Positions 26,569 through 35,904 of a stretch of DNA of 64,000 bases are shown here, piece after piece (the first letter of the stretch is position 1; each line of letters starts with the position of its first letter). The stretch is from assembly GCF_022748595.1 (NCBI RefSeq), contig NZ_JALDSX010000001.1, forward strand, positions 1 through 64,000, in the 5' to 3' direction. The translations under genes were made by a program, and so were the position numbers. Source of the stretch: Brevibacterium sp. ZH18 (GTDB lineage: Bacteria; Actinomycetota; Actinomycetes; Actinomycetales; Brevibacteriaceae). The notes below the pieces were generated by a model. It was not told the DNA's origin. It made no database searches and saw nothing but the letters and a program-made list of their open reading frames with translations.

Positions 26569-27473
26569 GCGTGAGGTTCGAGCTCGAGGTGCCGGCCACC
26601 TCGGCGAATCTGGGACCCGGATACGACTCCTTCGGGCTGGCACTCGAGATCTTCGACTCCTTGTCTCTGACCCTCCACGACGAACCGGTCGACGCGACCG
26701 CCTGCGTGCGGGTGACAGGGGAGAGCGCCGCGGCGCTGCCGACTGACCGTACCCATCTGATCATGCGAGTCATCGCCGAAGTGCTTGCTTCGGAGTACCC
26801 GCTTACCCCGGCGGGCGTCGTCGATCGGCTCAGCCTCGACTGCACCAATCGGATCCCGCATTCGCGCGGCCTCGGCTCGTCCGCCGCCGCCATCGTGGCG
26901 GGCATCGCGCTGGCAGGGGAAGTCGGACACCACGTGGGAGGCCCCGAGCTCAGCCGTGAACGTGTCCTCGAACTCGCCACTGACCGTGAGGGTCATCCCG
27001 ACAACGCGGCGCCCGCGATCTTCGGCGGGCTGAGCATCTCCCTCTCGCACCCGGCGCGGTCCTTCCGGATTCCGATCGGCACGGTCGCTGAGGTGACCGT
27101 GCTGGTTCCGGACGTGCGCCTGGACACCGAGATCGCCCGTGGCGTCATTCCCGTGTCCATCGAACACGAGGTCGCTGCGGAGAACTCTGCACGTGCGGGA
27201 CTGCTCGTCCACGGATTCTCCAGCGATGCCTCGGTGCTCATGGAAGCCACCGACGACCGACTGCATCAGGAGTTCCGTCGGGAGGCCTATCCCGAGTCGA
27301 TGGAGCTCGTCGACGCTCTGCGCGCCCGCGGGCTGCCGGCGGTCATCTCCGGTGCCGGACCCACAGTCCTCGTGCTCGCCGATTCGGTTCCGGCCGAGGT
27401 CGTGCCCGCCGCGGTCGAGGTGATTCGGACGTCGATTGACCTCGGCGGATATCGCACGCGCAGGATCGGCTGA
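26565..27473 (+). CDS. thrB: Homoserine kinase
   Basis: A 302-residue GHMP-superfamily kinase that phosphorylates homoserine for ThrC. The N-terminal motif [15 protein letters not shown] and the ATP-binding loop [16 protein letters not shown] (about 98-113) are diagnostic, as is the third motif [10 protein letters not shown] near residue 262. The GTG at 26565 overlaps the thrC stop; a second GTG at 26571 has the better-spaced AGGACAGG site, and the difference is two residues. It closes the lysine/threonine operon. Confidence 0.96.
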   Translation: MSVRFELEVPATSANLGPGYDSFGLALEIFDSLSLTLHDEPVDATACVRVTGESAAALPTDRTHLIMRVIAEVLASEYPLTPAGVVDRLSLDCTNRIPHSRGLGSSAAAIVAGIALAGEVGHHVGGPELSRERVLELATDREGHPDNAAPAIFGGLSISLSHPARSFRIPIGTVAEVTVLVPDVRLDTEIARGVIPVSIEHEVAAENSARAGLLVHGFSSDASVLMEATDDRLHQEFRREAYPESMELVDALRARGLPAVISGAGPTVLVLADSVPAEVVPAAVEVIRTSIDLGGYRTRRIG

Positions 27474-27699
27474 GCAATCGATTCGCAAGATCGGCGTTGA
27501 CCAAGTAAACTGGTGGTGTTCCGTCAGTGAACGGGTTTTGCGGTACTCATCGCAAGTTCCCTGTCAAAGTCACAAATTCTGGAACGTCTCCTGCTCATTC
27601 TCATAGCAGGTTATCTTTCACAATGCACCGTCAAGGGTGTTTCCGTCGCCGTGAGTAAACGGCTCTTGCCGCACGGCCGAAAGAGGGAGAAGGACCTTC
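27474..27699 (+). promoter_or_regulatory. Structured leader of rho
   Basis: A candidate promoter (TTCGCA 27482-27487, 18 bases, TAAACT 27506-27511) would give a leader of about 180 bases. It contains an arm TTGCG/CGCAA (27537-27555 region), a hairpin CCTGCT/AGCAGG (27590-27595 with 27605-27610) followed by TTATCTTT, and an 11-codon open frame at 27623-27658 that lacks a clear ribosome-binding site. Rho genes are known to autoregulate through their leaders; which element acts here is unknown. Confidence 0.45.
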
Positions 27700-29715
27700 G
27701 TGTCTGAAACCACTACTCAAGATTCCGCACCACGCACCGGCAGTCTGACCGCTTTGCGTCTGCCCCAGCTCCAGGAAATGGCAGCGGGCCTTGGAATCAA
27801 GGGGTACCGTCGACTTCGCAAAAGCGAACTGATCGACGCCATCAACAACAGCAAGAGCGGCGCCCAGGCCGGATCCGGTCGGGCCAAATCCGCACCCAAA
27901 TCCGCACCTGAGGCTCCGGCCGTCGCCGATGACAAACAGGCCGAGCCCACGCGCCGTCCTGCTCGTCGCAACGCTGCACCGCAGGCCCGCAACGACGCCG
28001 AGGCGTCACAGGGTTCGCAGGCACCGGCACCGGAGCAGACGGCACCCGCCGAAGCTCCGAAGTCCGAGGCTCCGAAGTCCGATGAGTCGGCGGATCAGGC
28101 ATCCGGTGACCAGGATCGTCAGCGCTCACGGCGCGGCCGGTCGCGTTCGCGCGGCAACGAGGCGCAGAGTGACGATCAGTCGCAGGCGCAGCAGTCCTCG
28201 CAGGCACCGCAGTCGGCTCCCGAGTCGAACGACCACGGTGACCAGAACGATCACCGCGGCAACCGCGGCAATGATCGTCGGGGCCGCAGCAACGACGACT
28301 CCAACGGTGATCGCGGTGACAACGGCAGCGATCGCAATGATCGCCGCAGCAACGATCGCAACAACGACCGTGGCGATCGCAACAACGATCGCAACAACGA
28401 TCGTGGCGATCGCAACAACGATCGCAATGATCGCAATAACGATCGTCGGGGCCGCAACAACAATGACGACGACGATCGCGGCAACCGCCGCGGACGCGGA
28501 CGCGACCGCAAACGTCGCGGCGGCGGACGCAGCGACGAGCCTGAGATCCGTCAGGATGATGTGCTGATCCCGGTCGGCGGCATCCTCGACGTCCACGACA
28601 ACTACGCATTCCTGCGCACCTCGGGCTACCTGCCCGGCCCCAACGATGTCTACGTCTCGGCTTCCATGGTGCGCAAGAACAGCCTTCGCAAGGGTGACGC
28701 GATCGCCGGTGCGATCCGTCAGCAGCGCGAGAACGACCGCAACGGCAAGCGTGAGAAGTTCGATGCCCTGGTCCGCCTGGACTCGGTCAACGGACTCACC
28801 GTCGAAGACGCCCGCAACCGTGTGGAATTCTCGAAGCTGACGCCTCTCTACCCACAGGAGCGGATGCGCCTCGAGACCACCTCGAAGCAGCTTTCGACAC
28901 GCCTCATTGATCTCGTCACCCCCATCGGCAAGGGCCAGCGCGGACTCATCGTGGCGCCTCCGAAGGCGGGCAAGACGATGATCATGCAGCAGGTCGCGAA
29001 TGCGATCACCGAGAACAACCCGGAAGTCCACTTGATGGTCGTCCTCGTCGACGAACGTCCCGAGGAAGTCACGGACATGCAGCGTGCAGTCAAGGGCGAA
29101 GTCATCGCTTCGACCTTCGACCGTCCCGCCGATGACCACACGACGATCGCAGAACTCGCCATCGAGCGCGCCAAGCGTCTCGTCGAGATGGGCTCTGACG
29201 TCGTCGTGCTCCTCGACAACATCACCCGCCTCGGCCGTGCGTACAACATCGCACAGCCGGCTTCGGGACGAATCCTCTCCGGTGGTGTCGACGCGAATGC
29301 GCTCTACCCGCCGAAGCGCTTCTTCGGTGCTGCTCGCAACATCGAGAACGGCGGTTCGCTGACCATCCTGGCCACCGCACTCGTCGAGACCGGATCCAAG
29401 ATGGACGAGGTCATCTTCGAGGAGTTCAAGGGCACCGGCAACATGGAACTGCGCCTGAGCCGTCAGCTTGCGGACAAGCGCATCTTCCCGGCCGTCGACG
29501 TCAACGCGTCGAGCACCCGTCGCGAAGAGATGCTCATGACTTCGGAAGAGATGAAGGTCATGTGGCAGCTGCGTCGTGTGCTGTCCGGACTCGAGCAGCA
29601 GCAGGCAGTCGAACTCCTGATGTCGAAGCTCAAGGAGACCGGCTCCAACGTCGAGTTCCTCATGCAGGTGCAGAAGACGACGCCGCTGCAAAAGTCCGCT
29701 ACCGACAACCACTGA
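27700..29715 (+). CDS. rho: Transcription termination factor Rho with long N-terminal insertion
   Basis: A 671-residue hexameric RNA-dependent ATPase. An N-terminal Rho_N helix domain (about 12-50) is followed by a disordered insertion of about 230 residues. The insertion is Ala/Pro/Gln-rich first, then dominated by Asn, Asp and Arg in near repeats (NDRGDRNN). After it come the RNA-binding cold-shock domain (about 285-360), Walker A PPKAGKTM, Walker [17 protein letters not shown], the Q-loop and R-loop regions, and [23 protein letters not shown]. Long insertions of this kind occur in actinobacterial Rho and strengthen RNA binding. The GTG start has GAGAAGGA upstream. Confidence 0.97.
   Translation: MSETTTQDSAPRTGSLTALRLPQLQEMAAGLGIKGYRRLRKSELIDAINNSKSGAQAGSGRAKSAPKSAPEAPAVADDKQAEPTRRPARRNAAPQARNDAEASQGSQAPAPEQTAPAEAPKSEAPKSDESADQASGDQDRQRSRRGRSRSRGNEAQSDDQSQAQQSSQAPQSAPESNDHGDQNDHRGNRGNDRRGRSNDDSNGDRGDNGSDRNDRRSNDRNNDRGDRNNDRNNDRGDRNNDRNDRNNDRRGRNNNDDDDRGNRRGRGRDRKRRGGGRSDEPEIRQDDVLIPVGGILDVHDNYAFLRTSGYLPGPNDVYVSASMVRKNSLRKGDAIAGAIRQQRENDRNGKREKFDALVRLDSVNGLTVEDARNRVEFSKLTPLYPQERMRLETTSKQLSTRLIDLVTPIGKGQRGLIVAPPKAGKTMIMQQVANAITENNPEVHLMVVLVDERPEEVTDMQRAVKGEVIASTFDRPADDHTTIAELAIERAKRLVEMGSDVVVLLDNITRLGRAYNIAQPASGRILSGGVDANALYPPKRFFGAARNIENGGSLTILATALVETGSKMDEVIFEEFKGTGNMELRLSRQLADKRIFPAVDVNASSTRREEMLMTSEEMKVMWQLRRVLSGLEQQQAVELLMSKLKETGSNVEFLMQVQKTTPLQKSATDNH
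28290..28510 (+). repeat. Low-complexity tandem repeat inside rho
   Basis: Imperfect in-frame units of GATCGCAACAAC and GATCGTGGC encode alternating Asn-Asp-Arg and Gly-Asp-Arg blocks. The array lies wholly within the insertion of Rho and is likely to vary in length between strains. Confidence 0.8.
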
Positions 29716-29716
29716 G

Positions 29717-30796
29717 ATGGCCGACGACGACACCCTCAAGGCCAGCATCAGCGTCCTGCTCGACGAGCATGCTCGTCTGCAGGAGGAGCTCTCCGACCCC
29801 GCCGTGCACGCCGATGCTGGCCGGGCGAAGAAGCTGACTCGACGCTATGCCGAACTCGAGAAGGTGGCCGTCGCCGCCAGGCGGTTCTTCCAGCTCGAAG
29901 AGGACGTCGCGGCCGCGGAGGAATTCGCGGCCGACGACTCCGACTTCGCAGCTGAGGCGAGGCGCCTGGCACAGGAGCACTCAGAGGTCGAAGCCGAACT
30001 CAAGGACCTCTTGGTCCCGAGCGATCCCGATGACGCGCGAGACGCGATCATCGAGATCAAAGCCGGCGAAGGCGGTGACGAATCGGCGCTGTTCGCAGCC
30101 GACCTGCTGCGGATGTACCAGCGCTGGATCGACTCCCGCGGGTGGTCCTCGCAGATCCTCGACGCCACGCATTCGGATCTGGGCGGCTATAAAGACGTGA
30201 CCATGGCGGTCAAAGCCAAGTCCGACGGCGCCTACGGGTGGCTGAAGTTCGAAGGCGGCGTCCATCGCGTCCAGCGAGTGCCGGTGACCGAGTCGCAGGG
30301 ACGCATCCACACCTCGGCGGCCGGAGTCCTCGTCTTCCCCGAGGTCGACGAACCCGAAGAGGTCGGACTCGACGACAACGATCTGCGCATCGATGTCTAC
30401 CGGTCATCCGGACCCGGTGGTCAGTCTGTGAATACGACGGACTCCGCCGTGCGCATCACCCACCTGCCCACGGGCATCACCGCCAGCTGTCAGAACGAGA
30501 AGTCGCAGCTGCAGAACAAAGAAGCGGCTCTGCGCATGCTGCGCGCCCGGATCCTGGCCAAGCAGGCCGAGGAAGCCGCAGCTGAAGCCGCTGACATCCG
30601 CCGTTCCCAAGTCCGCACCGTTGACCGCTCGGAGCGGATCCGGACCTACAACTTCCCGGAGAACCGGATCACCGATCACCGCACCGGGTACAAGGCCTAC
30701 AATCTCGATCAGGTGCTGGCTGGCGACCTCGACCCGGTCATCGGCTCCTGCCGTGAAGCTGACAAAGCGGCACGACTCGACGCCCTGGGGGACTGA
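29717..30796 (+). CDS. prfA: Peptide chain release factor 1
   Basis: A 359-residue class I release factor. It has the codon-recognition tripeptide PVT (189-191), which reads UAA and UAG, and the peptidyl-tRNA hydrolysis motif GGQ (234-236) in [13 protein letters not shown]. The glutamine of GGQ is the target of PrmC, encoded next. It begins one base after the rho stop codon; in many actinobacteria rpmE (bL31) lies between rho and prfA, but not here. Confidence 0.97.
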   Translation: MADDDTLKASISVLLDEHARLQEELSDPAVHADAGRAKKLTRRYAELEKVAVAARRFFQLEEDVAAAEEFAADDSDFAAEARRLAQEHSEVEAELKDLLVPSDPDDARDAIIEIKAGEGGDESALFAADLLRMYQRWIDSRGWSSQILDATHSDLGGYKDVTMAVKAKSDGAYGWLKFEGGVHRVQRVPVTESQGRIHTSAAGVLVFPEVDEPEEVGLDDNDLRIDVYRSSGPGGQSVNTTDSAVRITHLPTGITASCQNEKSQLQNKEAALRMLRARILAKQAEEAAAEAADIRRSQVRTVDRSERIRTYNFPENRITDHRTGYKAYNLDQVLAGDLDPVIGSCREADKAARLDALGD

Positions 30797-30815
30797 ACTG
30801 AGTTCGCATCCGCCA

Positions 30816-31733
30816 GTGCCCGCCTCAGACGTGTCCGCGCTTCTGAACGGAGCCGCACGACTGCTCCGTGAGGCCGGAGTCCCGAACCCGGATTCCGACG
30901 CGGCGACACTGCTCGCCCACGCCTGGGGTATTGACGCATCGACTCTGTCTCGGCACCGACTCTTCGAGGAAGAGGTCCCGTCGGCAGTCTCCGCGACATT
31001 CGCGCAGCTGCTCGACCGTCGGGTCGAGCGCGTCCCGCTTCAGCACATCACGGGCACAGCCGCGTTCCGCCATCTCGAACTCGACGTGGGGCCCGGCGTC
31101 TTCGTCCCGCGGCCTGAGACCGAGCTGCTCGTGACCGAAGTGCTCGACGAGCTTGAGAGACAGCGGACCGAAGACGAGCACATCCCGCTCGTCGTGGATC
31201 TGTGCTCAGGTTCGGGGGCGATCACCCTCTCACTGGCCACCGAACATCCACAGCTGCGCGTCATCGGCGTCGAACGAGAGGCTGCCGCCCTCGAATGGTC
31301 GCGGAAGAATCGTGCCCGCCTCGACCTCGGCGACTCCACTGTCGACCTGGTCTCCGGAGACGCGACGACCTTCGGCGATGAGAACTCCGACCTGTGCGGC
31401 GGCGTCGACGTGGTCGTGACGAACCCGCCCTACGTTCCCGACACTGCGATCCCGCGCGATCCCGAGGTCCGCGATCACGACCCTGCAGCTGCGCTCTACG
31501 GGGGAGCCTCGGGGCTCGAGATTCCCGGGCTCATTATCGCCCAAGCGGAGAAGCTGCTGCGTCCCGGTGGCTTCTTCATCATGGAGCACTCCGAGGAGCA
31601 AGGTGCCGGAGTCCGAGAACTCATCATGTCGACGGCCAGTCTGAGACGGCCCACAACCTTCCCGGACTACACTGGACGCGACCGCTACACCGTGGCGCAC
31701 CGCATCACCTGCGATGGTCCGCTGAGCCGCTGA
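30816..31733 (+). CDS. prmC: Peptide chain release factor N(5)-glutamine methyltransferase
   Basis: A Rossmann-fold SAM methyltransferase of about 305 residues that methylates the GGQ glutamine of release factors. The key motif is NPPY in VVTNPPYVPD, preceded by the SAM-binding VVDLCSGSGAITLSLA. The start is uncertain: GTG at 30816 or GTG at 30831, neither with a clear ribosome-binding site, consistent with coupling to prfA 20-35 bases upstream. Adjacency to prfA makes the function secure. Confidence 0.92.
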   Translation: MPASDVSALLNGAARLLREAGVPNPDSDAATLLAHAWGIDASTLSRHRLFEEEVPSAVSATFAQLLDRRVERVPLQHITGTAAFRHLELDVGPGVFVPRPETELLVTEVLDELERQRTEDEHIPLVVDLCSGSGAITLSLATEHPQLRVIGVEREAAALEWSRKNRARLDLGDSTVDLVSGDATTFGDENSDLCGGVDVVVTNPPYVPDTAIPRDPEVRDHDPAAALYGGASGLEIPGLIIAQAEKLLRPGGFFIMEHSEEQGAGVRELIMSTASLRRPTTFPDYTGRDRYTVAHRITCDGPLSR

Positions 31734-31787
31734 CCACGGCCCGACCGGCCACGACCACTGTCAACCGAGATTTGAAACGGAGAATTC

Positions 31788-32438
31788 GTGTCGAGACGAT
31801 TCGACGTCACCCAGACAGACATCCGCGACCTGGTCCTCGACGAGTGTGCGCGGGTCAGCGAGGCGGGCAGTCTGCTCGTCGTCCCCACGGACACGGTGTA
31901 CGGGATCGCCGCCGATGCGTTCAGTGCCTCGGCCGTCGCCGCACTGCTCGCGGCCAAAGGTCGGGGCCGAAACATGCCTCCGCCGGTGCTCGTACCGCGC
32001 GCTGAAACGGTGTTCGGCCTCGTCGACGGCGTCGACGACAGGATTCTCGCCCTGACTGCGAAATTCTGGCCCGGACCGCTGACGATCATCGCGAACGCAC
32101 AGCCGTCCCTCGACTGGGACCTCGGCGACACCCACGGCACTGTCGCGGTTCGGATGCCCGACGACGAATACGCGCTGGCGCTGCTGGGCCGAACCGGACC
32201 TCTGGCTGTGTCGAGTGCCAACATCTCCGGTCAGCCCGCTGCCACCTCGGCGGATGAGGCCCAAGAGGTGTTCGGCGAGGACGTCGACATCTACCTCGAC
32301 GGGGGAGCCCGGGAGTCGGGCCTCGCCTCGACGATCATCGACCTCAGCGGTGATAACGCGCGCATCGTGCGGCAGGGACCGATCACGGCAGAGGCGCTGC
32401 GCGAAGTCGTCCCCGATCTGATCGACCTGGACGGCTGA
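31788..32438 (+). CDS. L-threonylcarbamoyladenylate synthase (TsaC/Sua5/YwlC family)
   Basis: A 216-residue YrdC-like protein that makes threonylcarbamoyl-AMP from threonine, bicarbonate and ATP for t6A37 modification of ANN-decoding tRNAs. Visible motifs are VPTDTVYGIAADAF near residue 31, AKGRGRN (the KxR motif) and VSSANISGQPA (the SxN motif). It lacks the extra C-terminal Sua5 domain. The GTG start has GGAG about 8 bases upstream. It is followed without a gap by wecA. Confidence 0.93.
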   Translation: MSRRFDVTQTDIRDLVLDECARVSEAGSLLVVPTDTVYGIAADAFSASAVAALLAAKGRGRNMPPPVLVPRAETVFGLVDGVDDRILALTAKFWPGPLTIIANAQPSLDWDLGDTHGTVAVRMPDDEYALALLGRTGPLAVSSANISGQPAATSADEAQEVFGEDVDIYLDGGARESGLASTIIDLSGDNARIVRQGPITAEALREVVPDLIDLDG

Positions 32439-33548
32439 GTGCGCGCCTACCTCTTCATCCTCATCATCTCGGCCCTCGTGGCCTACCTGCTGACCCCGAT
32501 GGTCAAGCGGGTGGCCGAGCGCGGACTCATCTTCTCGCCTCTGCGCGAACGAGATGTCCATTCCGTTCCGACGCCGAGGCTGGGTGGGGTGGCCATGTTC
32601 GGCGCGGTGATCGCGGGGCTCGTGTTCGCCTCCCAGACACCGTTCCTGCAGAGGATCTTTTCCGACATGGGTCCGATCATCGGGATCGCCGGCGCCGCGA
32701 CCATCCTCTGCGTGCTCGGCATCATCGACGATATCTGGGACCTCCACTGGATCACGAAAATCGCCGGGCAGGCGCTGGCTGCCGGCTTCATGGCGATCAA
32801 CGGGGTGGCGTTGCTGTCGATCCCGTTCGGGGGAGTCATCATCGGCTCGCCGCGGATGTCGATCATCATCACGATCCTCGTCGTCCTCGTGACGATCAAC
32901 GCCGTCAACTTCGTCGACGGCCTCGACGGACTGGCAGCAGGAGTCGTGGCCATCGGCGGCAGCGCCTTCTTCATCTACTCGTATTGGCTGGCTCGCGACG
33001 CCTCGCCGGAGTCGTACGCGAACCTCGCCTCGCTCATCATCGCGATCCTCGTCGGTGCGTGCGTTGGTTTCCTCCCGCACAACTTCAACCCGGCTCGAAT
33101 CTTCATGGGCGATTCCGGATCCATGCTCATCGGTCTTCTGCTCGCGGCGTCGACGATCCGTGTCACCGGTCAGGTCGATCCCGCACTTCTCGGCCAGGAG
33201 CGGGTCTTCGCCACATTCATGCCGATCATTCTGCCGATCGCCGTGATGTTCCTGCCTCTGCTCGACCTTGGTCTCGCAGTCATCCGCAGGTTGATGGCCG
33301 GACAGTCTCCTTTCTCCGCCGATGCGAAGCACCTCCACCACCGCATGCTGCGGCTCGGACACTCACACGCCCGCGCTGTGCTCATCCTCTACACGTGGAC
33401 AGCGCTCATCGCCTTCGGCTCAGTGCTGCTCCTGTTCCGCAGCTGGCCGTTCGTCGTCTGCGTCGTGGGCATCCTGTTCGCGATCACCCTGATCTTCACC
33501 TTCTACCCCTTGCGCATGCGTCAGAAAGCCAGAGAGGAAATCTCGTGA
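32439..33548 (+). CDS. wecA: Polyprenyl-phosphate GlcNAc-1-phosphate transferase (WecA/TagO family)
   Basis: A 369-residue integral membrane enzyme with about 11 membrane segments. It transfers a sugar-1-phosphate to undecaprenyl or decaprenyl phosphate and so starts a cell-wall linker or teichoic-acid-like polymer. Motifs are VPTPRLGGVAMF, the catalytic acidic pair in GIIDDIWDLHW and NFVDGLDGLAAG, plus ARIFMGDSGSM in the cytoplasmic loop. The GTG immediately follows the preceding stop. In mycobacteria the counterpart (rfe/wecA) also sits directly before the atp operon. Confidence 0.93.
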   Translation: MRAYLFILIISALVAYLLTPMVKRVAERGLIFSPLRERDVHSVPTPRLGGVAMFGAVIAGLVFASQTPFLQRIFSDMGPIIGIAGAATILCVLGIIDDIWDLHWITKIAGQALAAGFMAINGVALLSIPFGGVIIGSPRMSIIITILVVLVTINAVNFVDGLDGLAAGVVAIGGSAFFIYSYWLARDASPESYANLASLIIAILVGACVGFLPHNFNPARIFMGDSGSMLIGLLLAASTIRVTGQVDPALLGQERVFATFMPIILPIAVMFLPLLDLGLAVIRRLMAGQSPFSADAKHLHHRMLRLGHSHARAVLILYTWTALIAFGSVLLLFRSWPFVVCVVGILFAITLIFTFYPLRMRQKAREEIS

Positions 33549-33991
33549 CTGAACCGACCCGGAGAAGCGAAACAGCTGTCGAGGCAGCGTGGACGAGAGT
33601 CTGGAGGACCATGCTGGTCCGCGGCATCATCCTCGTCCTCGCCGTCGCGATCCTCGGCATGGGCATCGGCTGGCTGGTCTCCGGTCAGCAGGGCCTCAAC
33701 GGTGGAGCCGTTGGTGGGGGACTGGCAGCGGTCTTCATCATCATCACGCTCGTCATCATGTACGCCGGCCGCAACATGGGACTGACCGCGATCGCCGGGT
33801 TCCTCGGCATGGGCTTCCTGTTCAAAGCCTTCATCTTCATGATCGTGATCTGGCGCCTCAAGGATGCGACGTGGCTTGATGGCACGGTAGCGTTCTTCAC
33901 GATCGTCGTCGCCGTCATCGGGTCCTCGCTCGTCGAAGCCCTCACGGTGGTCAAGGGACGAGTGCCCTACGTTGATCCCGAGGCGAAATAG
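33545..33991 (+). CDS. ATP synthase subunit I-like membrane protein
   Basis: A 148-residue protein read from a GTG overlapping the wecA stop (GTGA). Four hydrophobic segments lie at about 27-47, 55-74, 78-103 and 112-130. Size, topology and position immediately before atpB match AtpI-like proteins, which assist c-ring or membrane-sector assembly; sequence conservation in this family is low. It is separated from atpB by a 219-base leader, so it may be expressed with wecA rather than with the ATP synthase. Confidence 0.78.
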   Translation: MTEPTRRSETAVEAAWTRVWRTMLVRGIILVLAVAILGMGIGWLVSGQQGLNGGAVGGGLAAVFIIITLVIMYAGRNMGLTAIAGFLGMGFLFKAFIFMIVIWRLKDATWLDGTVAFFTIVVAVIGSSLVEALTVVKGRVPYVDPEAK

Positions 33992-34210
33992 CCCGAGGCG
34001 CAAAAGTCTGTGAGATGCGATGCATCTCACTGCCAGAAAATGTACAGTCAAAACCAATGGATTTGTCGGCAGCTCTCTACAATTGGTAGAGTAGTTGCGG
34101 TGCTGGAGCCAATTGTCGCTCCATGTCGCTCCTGAACCTCAAGCCCCACAGTGATTGCGGGGCTCAGGCCAGGCCATCAAGGCCCTTGACCATGGGAGAG
34201 TAAAGCAAAC
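33992..34210 (+). promoter_or_regulatory. Leader region of the ATP synthase operon
   Basis: This gap holds a perfect 9-bp inverted repeat with a 3-base loop (34010-34030), a CTCTAC/GTAGAG hairpin around 34075-34091, a GGAGC/GCTCC arm around 34115-34132 and a GC-rich stem AGCCCC/GGGGCT (34142-34147 with 34159-34164). TACAAT inside the second element could be a -10 box. It probably carries the main atp promoter and an RNA-stabilising leader; exact elements are uncertain. Confidence 0.45.
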
Positions 34211-35023
34211 GTGGGAACACTCAACGCCGCGAACACAACGATCCAAGCCGCTGAAGGTGGTTTCCACGCCCCGTCGATGGCGGAATTCTTCCCCGAGGCA
34301 GTGCTCTTCCAGGGTTCTCCCTTTGAGATGAACCGCGTGATGATCATCCGCATCCTGGCCACAGTCGCCGTCGTCGTGCTCCTGGCCGTGTGGGCTAACC
34401 GGATGAAGCTCATTCCCGGTCGTTTCCAGTCCGCCATGGAACTCGCCATGGAATTCGTCACCGTCGGCATCGCCGAAGACACCATGGGCAAGGCGAAGGC
34501 CAAGAAGTTCATGCCCCTCATCGTGGCGATCTTCTTCGGCATCCTGTTCTGGAACGTCACGAAGCTCATTCCGTTCCTCAACATGCCGGGTACAGGCGTC
34601 ATCGGCCTTCCGATCGTCCTGACACTCACAGTCTACGTGACCTACCACTGGGCAGGCATCGCCGAGAAGGGACTCGGCGGCTACCTCAAGGATTCGCTTA
34701 TCCTGCCGGGCGTTCCCTGGCCGATGCACATCCTGCTGATCCCGATCGAGTTCATCACGAAGTTTGTCACCCAGCCGTTCACCCTGGCCATCCGACTCTT
34801 CGCGAACATGATGGTCGGCCACCTGTTGCTCGTCCTCTGCTTCACCGCAACGAGCTTCTTCCTCGTCGATGCTTCGAACGGCTTCCAGTTCTTCTCGATC
34901 ATCACCTTCGCCGGCGGATTCTTCGTCTTCATCCTCGAGATGCTGATCGTCGTCCTCCAGGCCTACATCTTCGCCCTTCTGTCCTGCGTCTACATCAATG
35001 CCGCCATCTCGGATGACCACTGA
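34211..35023 (+). CDS. atpB: F1Fo ATP synthase subunit a
   Basis: A 270-residue membrane protein of the proton channel. It carries the essential arginine in TLAIRLFANMMVGHLLL within the penultimate long helix, followed by FILEMLIVVLQAYIFALLSCVYI. Start is GTG, with GGAGAG about 12 bases upstream. It opens the operon atpB-E-F-H-A-G-D-C, which is complete in this window and in the standard order. Confidence 0.97.
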   Translation: MGTLNAANTTIQAAEGGFHAPSMAEFFPEAVLFQGSPFEMNRVMIIRILATVAVVVLLAVWANRMKLIPGRFQSAMELAMEFVTVGIAEDTMGKAKAKKFMPLIVAIFFGILFWNVTKLIPFLNMPGTGVIGLPIVLTLTVYVTYHWAGIAEKGLGGYLKDSLILPGVPWPMHILLIPIEFITKFVTQPFTLAIRLFANMMVGHLLLVLCFTATSFFLVDASNGFQFFSIITFAGGFFVFILEMLIVVLQAYIFALLSCVYINAAISDDH

Positions 35024-35042
35024 TTCGACGCTTCACTGAACC

Positions 35043-35084
35043 GTAACCCCCAAGTGTTACACGAGCCGGGCCAACCACCCGGCT
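35043..35084 (+). promoter_or_regulatory. Two hairpins in the atpB-atpE spacer
   Basis: GTAAC 35043-35047 pairs with GTTAC 35056-35060, and AGCCGGG 35064-35070 pairs with CCCGGCT 35078-35084. The second lies just before the atpE ribosome-binding site. Such spacers may help raise the synthesis of subunit c, needed in many copies; this role is inferred. Confidence 0.5.
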
Positions 35085-35093
35085 GCCATATGA

Positions 35094-35333
<240 letters not shown>

Positions 35334-35352
35334 TCTTCAAGAGGACTAAACG

Positions 35353-35904
35353 ATGACTCCAGTACACATTGTTGCAGCGTCTGAGAACCCGCTTCTCCCC
35401 GCGCTGCCCGACATCATCTGGAGTGCCGTCTGTCTGCTGATCGTCTTCCTGGTTGTCTGGAAGTACGTCCTTCCCGCCTTCAACAAGACACTCGACGAGC
35501 GTGCAGAGCGCATTCAGGGTGGAATTGAGAAGGCCGAGAAGGTGCAGGCCGAAGCCGATCAGGCTCTGGCCGAGTATCAGAAGCAGCTCGCCGACGGTCG
35601 TGCAGAAGCTGCACGACTGCGCGCCGAGGCTCAGGAAGAAGGCGCCCAGATCATCGCAGACATGAAGGCTCAGGCTCACACCGAGTCTGACCGCATCGTC
35701 GCGCAGGCCCAGACCCAGATCGAAGCAGAGCGTCAGGCGGCCATGGTGTCGCTGCGTTCGGAAGTCGGAACTCTGGCTACGGACCTGGCATCCCGCATCG
35801 TCGGCGAATCGCTCACCGATGACCAGCGCTCGGCCAACGTCGTCGATCGCTTCATCTCTGATCTCGAATCCCAGTCGTCGGCGCAGCCGGTCAAGGGGGC
35901 GTGA
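35353..35904 (+). CDS. atpF: F1Fo ATP synthase subunit b
   Basis: A 183-residue stator protein with one N-terminal membrane helix (about 15-38, IIWSAVCLLIVFLVVWKYVLP) and a long charged coiled coil. It is encoded separately from the delta subunit, unlike mycobacteria where one b-type subunit is fused to delta. The stop overlaps the start region of atpH. Confidence 0.95.
   Translation: MTPVHIVAASENPLLPALPDIIWSAVCLLIVFLVVWKYVLPAFNKTLDERAERIQGGIEKAEKVQAEADQALAEYQKQLADGRAEAARLRAEAQEEGAQIIADMKAQAHTESDRIVAQAQTQIEAERQAAMVSLRSEVGTLATDLASRIVGESLTDDQRSANVVDRFISDLESQSSAQPVKGA

Noticed and set aside
28290-28510. Repeat array considered as a CRISPR-like or satellite element
   Set aside because: Units of 9-12 bases are in frame within rho, have no spacers and encode a low-complexity protein segment.
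28126-29748. 540-codon minus-strand frame opposite rho, with a long hydrophobic Val/Ala/Ile region
   Set aside because: The hydrophobic run is only the reverse reading of the Asn/Asp/Arg repeat codons; not a membrane protein.
31761-33362. 533-codon minus-strand frame across the Sua5/TsaC and wecA genes
   Set aside because: Antisense shadow, rich in Asp/His/Arg as expected from reversed membrane-protein codons; the plus-strand genes have clear motifs.
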